DNA from: Nonomuraea sp. PA05
GTDB lineage: Bacteria; Actinomycetota; Actinomycetes; Streptosporangiales; Streptosporangiaceae
Length of the DNA stretch: 64,000 nt
Assembly (NCBI RefSeq): GCF_008086045.1
Contig: NZ_VSEY01000006.1
Location: 186,001 to 250,000, forward strand
Direction: 5' to 3'
Shown piece by piece: positions 33,000-41,502 of this stretch. Position numbers and translations under genes: made by a program. Within the stretch, counting starts at the first letter, position 1; every line of letters begins with the position of its first letter. Under the pieces are notes generated by a model, which was not told where the DNA came from, did no database searches, and saw only the letters and a list, made by a program, of their open reading frames with translations.

Positions 33000-35624
33000 A
33001 TGAAGACGACGGCCCTGGACTTCACCGAGATCGACGCGGGCATGCTCGCCGACGTGGGCGGCAAGGCGGCCAACCTCGGCGAGCTGACCAGGGCCGGCCT
33101 GCCGGTGCCGCCCGGGTGGGTGCTCACCACGGACGCCTACCGGCAGGTCGCCCAGGACCTGCGGATCGACGGCGGCAAGACGGGAGAGGAGGGGCTGGCC
33201 GGGCGGGCCAGGCGGCACCTCATGGAGGCGCCGGTGCCCGACGCCGTGCACGAGGCCATCGTCAAGGCGTACGAGGCGCTCGGCCCCGACGTGCCCGTGG
33301 CCGTGCGCTCCTCCGCCACCGCCGAGGACCTGCCGTTCGCCAGCTTCGCCGGCCAGCAGGACACCTTCCTCAACGTGGTCGGCACGAAGGCGGTGGTGGA
33401 GGCCGTCCGCCGCTGCTGGGCCTCGCTCTGGACCGACCGTGCCGTCGCCTACCGCGAGTCCAACGGCATCGACCACGCCGCCGTCCGGCTCGCCGTGGTC
33501 GTCCAGCGGATGGTGGACGCGCGGGTCGCGGGCGTCATGTTCACCGCCAACCCCGTGACGGGCACGCGGCGCGAGAGCGTCATCGACGCCAGCCCTGGCC
33601 TCGGCGAGGCGGTGGTGTCCGGCGCCGTGAACCCCGACCGCTTCCGCGTCCGCGACGGCCGGATACTCGAACGCCACGCCGGTGACAAGCGGCTGGCCAT
33701 CCGCTCCCTGCCCGGCGGCGGCACCGAACGCGTCGAGACGGCCGGGCAGGGCCTCTGCCTGACCGACGACGAGGTACGCGACCTGGCCGCCCTCGGTGCC
33801 CGCGTCGAGGCCCACTACGGCGCGCCGCAGGACACCGAGTGGGCCATCGGCCACGACGGCACGCTCTGGCTCACCCAGGCCAGGCCGATCACCACGCTCT
33901 ACCCGCTGCCCGAGCACCCCAGGCCGGGCCTGCGGGTGTACTTCTCGGTCAACGTCGTCCAGGGCGTCATGGGGCCGCTGACCCCGATGGGGCAGGCGGC
34001 GTTCCGGCTGATCAGCGCGGGCGGCGCGGGCCTGGCCGGGCACGCGCCCGCCGACCCGCTCGACGGCGCCGGCTTCGTGACGGTCTCGGGCGAGCGGTTG
34101 TGGCTCGACATCACCGCGGCCGTGCGCAGCCGTCCCGGCAGGGCCGTCCTGCCGCGCATGCTGAGGCTCGGCGAGGCCCGCGCCGTGGGCGTCATGGAGC
34201 AGCTCTTCGAGGACCCGCGCCTCAGCGCGACGCCCGGGTCCGTGCGGCCCTTCCTGCGCGGGCTCGGCAGGTTCGCCCGCAACCTCCGCCTGCCGCACCG
34301 GGTGCTGACCGCGCTCACCAGACCGGATCAGGCCGTGGCCGCCACCGTCAAGCTCGGCGAGGTCCTGGACGGCAGGCTCAGGGTGCCCGCCACCGCGACC
34401 CCCGCCCAGCGCCTGGACCACGCCGAACGCGTCCTGCGCGGCACCTTCCCGCTGATCATCTCGATCATGCCGAACGTGATCACCGGCTACGCGCTGTTCG
34501 CGCTGGCCTCCCGGCTGTCCGGCGTGCCCGTCCCCGAGATGAGCGACGTGCTGCGCAGCCTGCCCCACAACCCGACCACCGAGATGGACCTGGAGCTGTG
34601 GCGGCTGAGCACCCGCATCGAGCCGGCGCCGTTCAAGGAGCTGTCCGTGCCCGAGCTGGTGGCCCGCTACCAGGAGGGACGGCTCCCGCCGGTCGCCCAG
34701 CGGGAGATCGCCGCGTTCCTCGGCGAGTACGGGCACCGCGGCGTCGCGGAGATCGACCTCGGCGTGCCGCGCTGGTCGGAGGAGCCCGCCCACATCCTCG
34801 GCGTGCTGGCCAACTACCTGCGCATGGAGCAGGGCACGCCCCCTTCCGACACCTTCCGCGAGGGAGCCGAGATCGCGCAGCGGGCCATCGCCGGGGTGAC
34901 GGCACGGGCCCGGCGCAGGGGGCGGTGGCGGGCCGCGGTGGTGCGGTTCGGGCTCGGTCGCACGCGCAGGTACGCCGGGCTGCGTGAGCTGCCCAAGTTC
35001 TACCTGGTCAAGACGCTCGCCGAGGTCCGCGCCAGCCTCCTCGTGGTGGGGGAGCACCTGGTGGGCCTGGGCGTGCTGGACTCGGCGCACGACGTGTTCT
35101 TCCTGGACCTGCGCGAAACCAGGGCCGCCCTGGCAGGCGGCGACCTGCGCGTGACCGGAGGCGCTTCGGCGGGCGGGGGCCTGCGTGAGCTGGTGGCGGA
35201 ACGGCGGGCCACGTACGAGCGGGAGCGGCGCCGCAGGCACGTCCCCAGAGTGCTGCTCTCCGACGGCACCGAGCCCGAGGCCACCCAGGAGGCCGCCGCC
35301 GACGGCGCGCTGACGGGCACGGCCGCCTCGCCCGGCACGGTCACCGGCGTGGCCAGGGTGGTGCTCGACCCCATCGGCGCCCACCTGGAGCCGGGCGAGA
35401 TCCTCGTCTGCCCCTCGACCGACCCGGGCTGGACCCCGCTGTTCCTGACGGCGGGCGGGCTGGTGATGGAGATGGGCGGCGCGATGTCGCACGGCGCCGT
35501 GGTGGCCAGGGAGTACGGCATCCCCGCCGTCGTGGGCGTGCCCGACGCCACCCACCGCATCACCTCGGGACAGGAGATCACGGTCAACGGCGCGGCGGGA
35601 AATGTGACGATCTCCGAGCCGTGA
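33000..35624 (+). CDS. Rifampicin phosphotransferase-like/PEP-synthase-like enzyme
   Basis: The protein has 874 residues. The N-terminal ATP-grasp domain (VGGKAANLGELTRAGLPVP, AVRSSATAEDLPFASFAGQ, TLWLTQARPITTL) is followed by a ~400-residue middle region. The C-terminal phosphohistidine domain contains PSTDPGWTPLF and GGAMSHGAVVAREYGIP, with the mobile His near residue 831. There is no PEP-binding barrel. This ATP-grasp/middle/His order and the length match rifampicin phosphotransferases, which transfer the beta-phosphate of ATP to the drug, rather than PEP synthase. The rifampicin-associated promoter element known for true resistance genes is not seen upstream. ATG 33000 follows AGGAGAG. 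Confidence 0.8.
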   Translation: MKTTALDFTEIDAGMLADVGGKAANLGELTRAGLPVPPGWVLTTDAYRQVAQDLRIDGGKTGEEGLAGRARRHLMEAPVPDAVHEAIVKAYEALGPDVPVAVRSSATAEDLPFASFAGQQDTFLNVVGTKAVVEAVRRCWASLWTDRAVAYRESNGIDHAAVRLAVVVQRMVDARVAGVMFTANPVTGTRRESVIDASPGLGEAVVSGAVNPDRFRVRDGRILERHAGDKRLAIRSLPGGGTERVETAGQGLCLTDDEVRDLAALGARVEAHYGAPQDTEWAIGHDGTLWLTQARPITTLYPLPEHPRPGLRVYFSVNVVQGVMGPLTPMGQAAFRLISAGGAGLAGHAPADPLDGAGFVTVSGERLWLDITAAVRSRPGRAVLPRMLRLGEARAVGVMEQLFEDPRLSATPGSVRPFLRGLGRFARNLRLPHRVLTALTRPDQAVAATVKLGEVLDGRLRVPATATPAQRLDHAERVLRGTFPLIISIMPNVITGYALFALASRLSGVPVPEMSDVLRSLPHNPTTEMDLELWRLSTRIEPAPFKELSVPELVARYQEGRLPPVAQREIAAFLGEYGHRGVAEIDLGVPRWSEEPAHILGVLANYLRMEQGTPPSDTFREGAEIAQRAIAGVTARARRRGRWRAAVVRFGLGRTRRYAGLRELPKFYLVKTLAEVRASLLVVGEHLVGLGVLDSAHDVFFLDLRETRAALAGGDLRVTGGASAGGGLRELVAERRATYERERRRRHVPRVLLSDGTEPEATQEAAADGALTGTAASPGTVTGVARVVLDPIGAHLEPGEILVCPSTDPGWTPLFLTAGGLVMEMGGAMSHGAVVAREYGIPAVVGVPDATHRITSGQEITVNGAAGNVTISEP

Positions 35625-35627
35625 CGC

Positions 35628-35633
35628 TACCGT
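35628..35633 (+). promoter_or_regulatory. -10 hexamer of a probable leaderless promoter
   Basis: TACCGT ends six bases before the GTG of the methyltransferase gene. GTGACG lies 18 bases upstream as a possible -35. Confidence 0.5.
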
Positions 35634-35639
35634 GATCAT

Positions 35640-36254
35640 GTGTCAGAGCCCTACTGGAACCACAACGTCCACTACCAGCGCCTGGTCATGAAGCTCATGC
35701 CCGCAGGCTGTCAGCGGGCACTCGACATCGGTTGCGGCGACGGGCTGCTGGCGAGCAAGCTGGCCGCCCGCGCCGCCGGGGTGACCGCCGCCGACCGCGC
35801 CCCCGAGGCCGTCGCCATGGCCTGCGAGCGCCACGGCGGGCTGGACAACGTCGAGTTCGTCACCGCCGACTACCTCGACGACCCGCGCGGGCTGCTCCCC
35901 GAGGGCAAGTACGACTTCATCAGCGCCGTCGCGGTCGTCCACCACGCCGAGTTCACCGCCGCCGCCCGCGCGCTGACCCGGCTGCTGGCCCCGGGCGGGC
36001 GGCTGGTCGTGATCGGCCTGGCGCGGAACCGATCGCCGCTCGACTGGATCGTCAGCGGCGCGGGCCAGGTCGCCTCCCGCGCGCTGCGCCTGCGCAACGG
36101 CCCCAAGACCGGCCCCGGCAAGGCGGTGCCCGCCATGGACCCCGTCCTGTCGTGGGGCGAGACCGCGCGGCTGGCCCGCCGCGTGCTGCCCGGCTGCCGC
36201 TTCCGCCGCCTGCTGCTGCGCCGCTACCTGCTGGTCTGGGACAGACCCGCCTGA
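35640..36254 (+). CDS. Class I SAM-dependent methyltransferase
   Basis: The protein has 204 residues starting at GTG 35640. Motif I ALDIGCGDGLLASKLA binds SAM, followed by VTAADRAPEAVAMA (motif II acid) and DFISAVAVVHHAEF. It is the Methyltransf_11/25 type, whose substrates are usually small molecules. The start follows the RPH-like gene stop by 15 bases, with no Shine-Dalgarno sequence and a TACCGT box six bases before, so it may be transcribed from its own leaderless promoter. Confidence 0.85.
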   Translation: MSEPYWNHNVHYQRLVMKLMPAGCQRALDIGCGDGLLASKLAARAAGVTAADRAPEAVAMACERHGGLDNVEFVTADYLDDPRGLLPEGKYDFISAVAVVHHAEFTAAARALTRLLAPGGRLVVIGLARNRSPLDWIVSGAGQVASRALRLRNGPKTGPGKAVPAMDPVLSWGETARLARRVLPGCRFRRLLLRRYLLVWDRPA

Positions 36255-36289
36255 CTGGCGCCCTCGGGACGGGCCCGCGCGATGGCGGC

Positions 36290-36309
36290 CATCCTCCGGA
36301 TGGAGGATG
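36290..36309. terminator. 8-bp perfect stem between methyltransferase and ABC genes
   Basis: CATCCTCC-GGAT-GGAGGATG forms an 8-bp stem with a tetraloop in the 110-bp gap. It lacks a T-tract, so it may be a terminator or a palindromic protein-binding site for the ABC operon. Confidence 0.45.
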
Positions 36310-36364
36310 CCGGGCGCACGAACGGGCGATGCCGCCGCCCGCCCTCCGGCGCGAGGCTCGGAGC

Positions 36365-37081
36365 ATGACGGTGATCGAGGTCAAGGACCTCCGCAAGACG
36401 TACGGCCGGACCCGCGCCGTGGACGGGGTGTCGTTCACGGTGGCCCAGGGGGAGACGTTCGGCGTGCTCGGCCACAACGGCGCGGGCAAGACCACCACGG
36501 TGGAATGTCTGTCGGGCCTGCGCAGACCCGACTCGGGCACGGTCCGGGTGCTGGGCCAGGACCCCGCGCGCCGCCGCCGGGCCCTGGCCCAGCGCATCGG
36601 CGTGCAGTTACAGGAGGGCGAGCTGCCCGACCGGCTCAGGGTGGCCGAGGCGATGCGGCTGTTCGCCGCCCTGTACGACCGGCCGGACGACTGGCGGGCG
36701 GTGCTGCGGCGCTGGGACCTCGGCCCGATCGCGGCCAAGGCGTACGGCGACCTGTCAGGCGGCCAGAAGCAGCGACTCAAGCTGGCCCTGGCCCTGGTCG
36801 GCGGCCCGGAGCTGGTCGTGCTCGACGAGCTGACCACCGGCCTCGACCCTGTGGCCCGCCGCGAGACCTGGACGCTCGTCGGCGACCTCAAGGCGGCGGG
36901 CACCACGGTCGTGCTGGTGAGCCACTACCTGGACGAGGCGGAGGAGCTGTGCGACCGGGTGGCCGTCTTCGGCCGCGGCAGGATCGTGGCGCTCGGCAGC
37001 CCGCGCGAGCTGACCGGCCGCACGGGGACTGAGTCGCTGGAGGACGCCTACCTGGCGCTGGCGGCGGAGGAAGGCCGATGA
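36365..37081 (+). CDS. ABC-2-type exporter ATP-binding protein
   Basis: The protein has 238 residues with Walker A GHNGAGKTTT, signature LSGGQKQRL, Walker B VVLDELTTGLDP and switch His in LVSHYLDEAEELCDRV. It is of the drug/lipid exporter (CcmA/NatA) group, paired with the permease whose ATGA start overlaps its stop. The following histidine kinase and response regulator suggest the exporter is part of a stress- or antibiotic-sensing module. The export substrate is unknown. Confidence 0.92.
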   Translation: MTVIEVKDLRKTYGRTRAVDGVSFTVAQGETFGVLGHNGAGKTTTVECLSGLRRPDSGTVRVLGQDPARRRRALAQRIGVQLQEGELPDRLRVAEAMRLFAALYDRPDDWRAVLRRWDLGPIAAKAYGDLSGGQKQRLKLALALVGGPELVVLDELTTGLDPVARRETWTLVGDLKAAGTTVVLVSHYLDEAEELCDRVAVFGRGRIVALGSPRELTGRTGTESLEDAYLALAAEEGR

Positions 37082-37776
37082 AGGCGCTCGCGCACCTGTC
37101 GGTGTCGGAGGTCAGGCTGCTGTCCAGGGAGCTGAGCACCCTGTTCTTCATGGTCGCCTTCCCGGCCATGCTGCTGGTGCTGAACGCCGGCAGCGACCGG
37201 CTGGAGCTGTTCGTGCCCGGCTACCTGGCGATGATCCTGGCCATCGGCGGAATCTCGACGCTGCCCGCGATCATGGCGAGCTACCGGGAGCGCAAGGTGC
37301 TGCGCCGCCTGGCCACCACCCCCGTGTCGCCGCTCACGCTGCTCACCGCGCAGATCGCGGCTCAGCTCGTGATGGCCGTCGCGGGAGCGGCCATCCTGGC
37401 GGGGGTGGCGGTGGCCGCGTTCGGGGTGGCGCCGCCCGCGCATCCGGCCGCGCTGACGCTGGCCTTCGTGCTGTGCGCGCTCATGTGCTACGCCATCGGC
37501 TTCGTGATCGCCGCCGTCGCGCCCCGCGCCAGGACCGCCGAGCTGATGGGCATGGTCGTCATGTTCCCGATGATCTTCCTGGCGGGCGCGGCCATCCCCC
37601 GCGAGGGGCTGCCGGAGCCGCTCCGCGAGATCGGCGGCTACCTGCCGCTCACCCAGGGCGTCACCGCGCTCAGGGAGAGCTGGTTCGGCGCTCCCGCGCC
37701 GATGCCCTATCTCGTCGTTTCGGCGATAATCGTGGTCGGCACCGCCATCGCGGCCGCGGTGTTCCGCTGGGAGTGA
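37078..37776 (+). CDS. ABC-2-type exporter permease
   Basis: The protein has 232 residues and six membrane segments. Features of ABC-2 permeases include MASYRERKVLRRLATTPVSPLTLLTAQI and the C-terminal FPMIFLAGAAIPREGLPEPLREIGGYLPLTQGV. Its start overlaps the ATPase stop (ATGA). The histidine kinase starts seven bases after its stop codon. Confidence 0.92.
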   Translation: MKALAHLSVSEVRLLSRELSTLFFMVAFPAMLLVLNAGSDRLELFVPGYLAMILAIGGISTLPAIMASYRERKVLRRLATTPVSPLTLLTAQIAAQLVMAVAGAAILAGVAVAAFGVAPPAHPAALTLAFVLCALMCYAIGFVIAAVAPRARTAELMGMVVMFPMIFLAGAAIPREGLPEPLREIGGYLPLTQGVTALRESWFGAPAPMPYLVVSAIIVVGTAIAAAVFRWE

Positions 37777-37783
37777 TCGGACG

Positions 37784-38872
37784 TTGGACGAGGCAGGCTG
37801 GCCCCGGGTCTTCCACGTGCTCTTCTACGCCTGTCTCGCGATGGCCGCGTCGATCGCCGCCCTGCGGGAGGGGTTCGACCCCGCCGGGCTCGCGCTGACG
37901 GCGCTGATGGGCGTCTGGTACACGCTCTTCATCGCCCGCAGGCCGAAGCTCCTGCGCCACCTCGACCTCACGGCCTGGCACTTCCTGGTGCTGGTGGCGC
38001 TGAACTACGCGCTCGTCAGGACCAACCCGTCCTACCAGGCGATGGCGTACGGCCTGGTCTCGCTGCCCTACCTGCTGCTGCCCGGCCGGTGGGGCTACGC
38101 GGGCGCGGTGCTGCTCGTGCTGTCGAGCGCCAGTGCGGCGGGCGCGTTCGAGGCCGTCCCCGACGACCCGTCCGTGCTGGCCAACATCGTCGGCAGCGCG
38201 GCACTGACGCTCATCATGGGCCTGTTCACCCACGACCTGGTCAAGCACAGCGAGCAGAACCTGGTCGTGGGGGCGCTGGAGGAGCGGGCCCGGCTCGCCA
38301 GGGAGATCCACGACACGCTCGCCCAGGGCTTCAGCGGCATCATCGCTCAGCTCGAAGCGGCCGAGCAGGGCATCGACGACCCCGAGACGGTGCGCAAGCG
38401 CATCGCCCAGGCCAAGCGGCTGGCCCGCGACAGCCTCAACGAGGCCAGGCGCTCGGTCGACGCGCTGCGACCGGAGCCGCTGGAACGCGCCCCGCTGCAC
38501 CAGGCGCTGAAGGGCGTGGCCGGGCGCTGGTCGGCCGCGACCGGCGTGCCCGCGACCGTGTCGGTGGACGGCGAGCCGCGGCGGCTGCCGGAGGACGTGG
38601 CGGCCACGCTGCTGCGCGCCGCCCAGGAGGGCCTGGCGAACGTGGCCAAGCACGCCGGCGCCCGCCGCGCCGTCCTGACGCTGTCGTACATGGAGGAGGA
38701 GGTCACCCTGGACGTGCTCGACGACGGCGCGGGCTTCGACCCTGCCGGCCCGGCCGGCGGCTACGGACTGATCGCGATGCGCGAGCGGGCCGCCCGCTCG
38801 GGCGGCACCGTCACCGTGGAGTCGGCTCCGGGAGAAGGGACCGCGTTGTGCGTGAGCATCCCGTGCGCCTGA
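37784..38872 (+). CDS. Sensor histidine kinase (NarL/DesK type)
   Basis: The protein has 362 residues; the apparent start is TTG 37784, with no clear ribosome site. Four to five membrane helices occupy residues 1-150. The HisKA_3 box is ERARLAREIHDTLAQGFSG with the phosphorylated His near residue 176. The HATPase domain contains EGLANVAKHAGA, DDGAGFD and GYGLIAMRERA. It probably senses a membrane or drug signal and phosphorylates the regulator, whose GTG overlaps its 3' end by 25 bases. Such kinases commonly control the adjacent ABC exporter. Confidence 0.88.
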   Translation: MDEAGWPRVFHVLFYACLAMAASIAALREGFDPAGLALTALMGVWYTLFIARRPKLLRHLDLTAWHFLVLVALNYALVRTNPSYQAMAYGLVSLPYLLLPGRWGYAGAVLLVLSSASAAGAFEAVPDDPSVLANIVGSAALTLIMGLFTHDLVKHSEQNLVVGALEERARLAREIHDTLAQGFSGIIAQLEAAEQGIDDPETVRKRIAQAKRLARDSLNEARRSVDALRPEPLERAPLHQALKGVAGRWSAATGVPATVSVDGEPRRLPEDVAATLLRAAQEGLANVAKHAGARRAVLTLSYMEEEVTLDVLDDGAGFDPAGPAGGYGLIAMRERAARSGGTVTVESAPGEGTALCVSIPCA

Positions 38873-39477
38873 TGATCGTCGATGACCACCCCGTGGTACG
38901 CGACGGGCTGCGCGGCGTCTTCGACGGCGTGCCCGGCATCGAGGTGGTGGCCGAGGCGGGCGACGGGCACGAGGCCCTCGTCCTGGCCAGGGCCGCCGAA
39001 CCCGACGTGGTGCTGATGGACCTGCGCATGCCGGGGCTCGACGGCGTCAGCGCCATCGAACGGCTGGCCGCCGACCACCCCGGCATCCGGGTCGTGGTGC
39101 TCACCACGTACGACACGGACGCGGACGTGTCGCGGGCGCTGGCCGCGGGGGTGGCCGGATACCTGCTCAAGGACGCGCCGCGCGAGGAGCTCCAGGCGGC
39201 CGTGCGGACGGCGGCGGCCGGTGGGCGGGTGCTGGCCCAGCGGATCACCTCGCAGCTCATCGACGGCCTCGGTCGCAAGCCCGCGACGGCGCCGACGCCA
39301 CGGGAGCTGGAGGTGCTCAGGCTCATCGCGCGCGGGGCCGCCAACAAGGAGGTGGCGCGGGCCCTGCTGATCAGCGAGACCACCGTGAAGACGCACCTCA
39401 AGCACGTCTTCGCCAAGCTCGGCGTGGACAACAGGGCGGCGGCCGTGGTCGCGGCGATGGAGCGGCGCCTCATCTGA
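38848..39477 (+). CDS. NarL/LuxR-type response regulator
   Basis: The protein has 209 residues from GTG 38848, which has GGGAGAAGGGA upstream; GTG 38863 is also possible. The receiver domain has the acidic pocket VDDHP and phospho-acceptor Asp58 in VVLMDLRMPG, plus VVVLTTYD and LLKDAP (Lys). The C-terminal LuxR helix-turn-helix is TPRELEVLRLIARGAANKEVARALLISETTVKTHL. It is the output of the kinase encoded just upstream and probably acts on the ABC exporter promoter. Confidence 0.93.
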   Translation: MREHPVRLMIVDDHPVVRDGLRGVFDGVPGIEVVAEAGDGHEALVLARAAEPDVVLMDLRMPGLDGVSAIERLAADHPGIRVVVLTTYDTDADVSRALAAGVAGYLLKDAPREELQAAVRTAAAGGRVLAQRITSQLIDGLGRKPATAPTPRELEVLRLIARGAANKEVARALLISETTVKTHLKHVFAKLGVDNRAAAVVAAMERRLI

Positions 39478-39508
39478 CGCCGCCCCACCCCGCCGCCGCT
39501 CAACCCTG

Positions 39509-40354
39509 TCAGGCGAGCACGACCTCCTCGTAACGCGCCTTCATCGTGGCCACTACCTCATCGGGGTCGGCGGCCCAGATCTCGGCGTTGAAGATCTCCA
39601 CCTCGACGTCCCCGCTGTACCCGGCCGCCTGGACCGCCGCCGTGATCGGCCGGAAGCCGATCACGCCGTCGCCCATCATGCCCCGCCCGAGCAGCACGTC
39701 CTCGGGCAGCGGGTGCAGGTAGTCGCACACCTGGTAGGAGGCGATCCGGCTCCCGGCGCGGGCGATGTCCTCGAACAGGCGCGGATCCCACCACACGTGG
39801 AAGGTGTCCACGACCACGCCGACCTGCTCCTCGGGGAACGGCAGGCTCAGCTCGAGCGCCTGCCCCAGCGTGGAGATCACCGCGCGGTCCGGGCAGTAGA
39901 TCGGGTGCAGCGGCTCCAGCGCCAGCTTGACGCCCCGCTCCCCGGCGTACGGCGCCAGCTCGGCCAGCGCCTCGGCCACCCGCTCGCGGGCTCCCGCCAG
40001 GTCACGGCCGAAGGCGCCGGGCAGCGGCTCGCCCGGCTTCACGCCGGGCAGCCCGCCCACGACCAGCACCAGGCAGGCGGCCTCCAGCTCGGCCGCCTCG
40101 TCGATGGCCCGCCGGTTTTCCTCCAGCGCCTGCGCGAAGGCCGTACCGTCATCCGTGGTGAGGAAGCCGCCGCGGCACAGCGACGACACCCGCAGCCCGG
40201 CGTCCCGCACTAGCTTGACGCTCTGCGCGAGGCCGGTCTCGGCGACCTTCTCCCGCCACAGCCCGATCGCCTCCAGGCCGTGCCGCACGCAGCCGTCCAC
40301 GGCCTCGGGCAGCGTCCAGTGCCTGGTCGTCCACTGGTTGAGAGACAGACTCAC
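39509..40354 (-). CDS. Sugar phosphate isomerase/epimerase (third gene of catabolic operon)
   Basis: The protein has 281 residues in a xylose isomerase-like TIM barrel. Metal-binding residues lie in ACLVLVVGGLPG, KLALEPLHPIYCPDRA, GVVVDTFHVWWDP, YQVCDYLHPLPED and DVEVEIFNAEIWA. GTG 40354 overlaps the stop of the upstream DUF993 gene (GTGA). It would isomerise or epimerise a keto or aldose intermediate made by the operon. The operon promoter carries the LacI-type palindrome at 42671. Confidence 0.87.
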   Translation of the reverse strand: MSLSLNQWTTRHWTLPEAVDGCVRHGLEAIGLWREKVAETGLAQSVKLVRDAGLRVSSLCRGGFLTTDDGTAFAQALEENRRAIDEAAELEAACLVLVVGGLPGVKPGEPLPGAFGRDLAGARERVAEALAELAPYAGERGVKLALEPLHPIYCPDRAVISTLGQALELSLPFPEEQVGVVVDTFHVWWDPRLFEDIARAGSRIASYQVCDYLHPLPEDVLLGRGMMGDGVIGFRPITAAVQAAGYSGDVEVEIFNAEIWAADPDEVVATMKARYEEVVLA

Positions 40355-41502
40355 AGGCCGTTCACCGCCAGCAGCGCCTTCATCCGGCGCACCGCGAGCT
40401 CCTGGTCGGCCAGCAGCCCCGCCTGGTCGGCCAGGCGGAACACCTCCGACAGGTGCAGCAGCGAGCGGGCCGACTGGGCGCCGTTCACCATGGCGAACGC
40501 GTCCTGGTGGCCGTTCAGCCAGGCCAGGAAGACGATGCCGGTCTTGTAGTTGTACGTCGGCGTCTCGAAGATCTTGCGCGACAGCGGGACGGTCGGCGCG
40601 AGGATCTCGTCGTAACGGGCCGCCGCCTGCTCGTCGCCGGCCTCGGCCGCGTCCAGGGCCTGGAGTGCGGCCGCCGCCGCCGGGGCGATCGCGTCGAAGA
40701 TGCCCAGCAGCGCGTGCGAGCCCGACTTGATCAGCGACGGGTAGTTGAAGTCGTCGCCGGTGTAGAGCTTGACGCCCTCGGGCAGCGCCGCGCGCAGGCC
40801 GATCTCGTGCTGCTCGTCCAGCAGCGACACCTTCACGCCGTCCACCATCGAGGCGTTGGCGTGGATCAGCTCCAGGAACGACTCCGTGGCCGCCGCGACG
40901 TCGCGCGAGCCCCAGTATCCGGCGAGCTGAGGGTCGAACATCTCGCCCAGCCAGTGCAGGATCACCGGTCGCTCGGCGACGCCGAAGAGCTTGCCGTACA
41001 CCTGGTGGTAGTCCTGCGGGCCCGAGGCGGCCTTGGCGAGCTGGCGGGAGGCCATGACGATCACGCCCGCGCCGGCCGACTGCACGGTCTCGATCTGCTC
41101 GGCGTACGCGGCGGTGATCGCGTCCAGGGTGCCGGCCTCGGGCGCGTGGTCGGTGCCCGCGCCGCAGGAGACCAGCGTGGCAGGGTCGCCGTACGCGCGG
41201 GCCTCGGCGGCGCTGCGCCGGATCAGCTCCCTGGTGGCGGCCCAGTCCAGGCCCATGTTGCGCTGGGCGGTGTCCATGGCGTCGGCCACGCGCAGGCCCA
41301 GCGACCACAGGTGGCGGCGGAAGCGCAGGGTGGCTTCCCAGTCCACGGCGGCGGGGGAGCCGGGCGTGTTGTCGCCCAGCGGGTCGGCCACCACGTGCGC
41401 GGCGGCGTACACGATGCGGCTGGTCGCCGGCCGGTCCACGACCGGCCAGGTCGCCGGCTCGCTCAGCGGGTACGAGCCGAACCCGGGAAGGTCGATCCTC
41501 AC
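40351..41502 (-). CDS. DUF993/dihydrodipicolinate synthase-like protein (second gene)
   Basis: The protein has 383 residues. It resembles DUF993 (PF06187) proteins, which have an aldolase-like TIM barrel: SCGAGTDHAPEAGTLDAI, VIVMASRQLAKAASGPQDY, YGKLFGVAERPVILHWLGEMFDP, DGVKVSLLDEQHEIGLR and LYTGDDFNYPSLI. The Lys in DGVKVSLL is a candidate Schiff-base residue; this is inference. GTG 41502 overlaps the preceding oxidoreductase stop by four bases. No biochemical function is known to me for this family. Context suggests retro-aldol cleavage of an oxidised sugar. Confidence 0.82.
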   Translation of the reverse strand: MRIDLPGFGSYPLSEPATWPVVDRPATSRIVYAAAHVVADPLGDNTPGSPAAVDWEATLRFRRHLWSLGLRVADAMDTAQRNMGLDWAATRELIRRSAAEARAYGDPATLVSCGAGTDHAPEAGTLDAITAAYAEQIETVQSAGAGVIVMASRQLAKAASGPQDYHQVYGKLFGVAERPVILHWLGEMFDPQLAGYWGSRDVAAATESFLELIHANASMVDGVKVSLLDEQHEIGLRAALPEGVKLYTGDDFNYPSLIKSGSHALLGIFDAIAPAAAAALQALDAAEAGDEQAAARYDEILAPTVPLSRKIFETPTYNYKTGIVFLAWLNGHQDAFAMVNGAQSARSLLHLSEVFRLADQAGLLADQELAVRRMKALLAVNGL

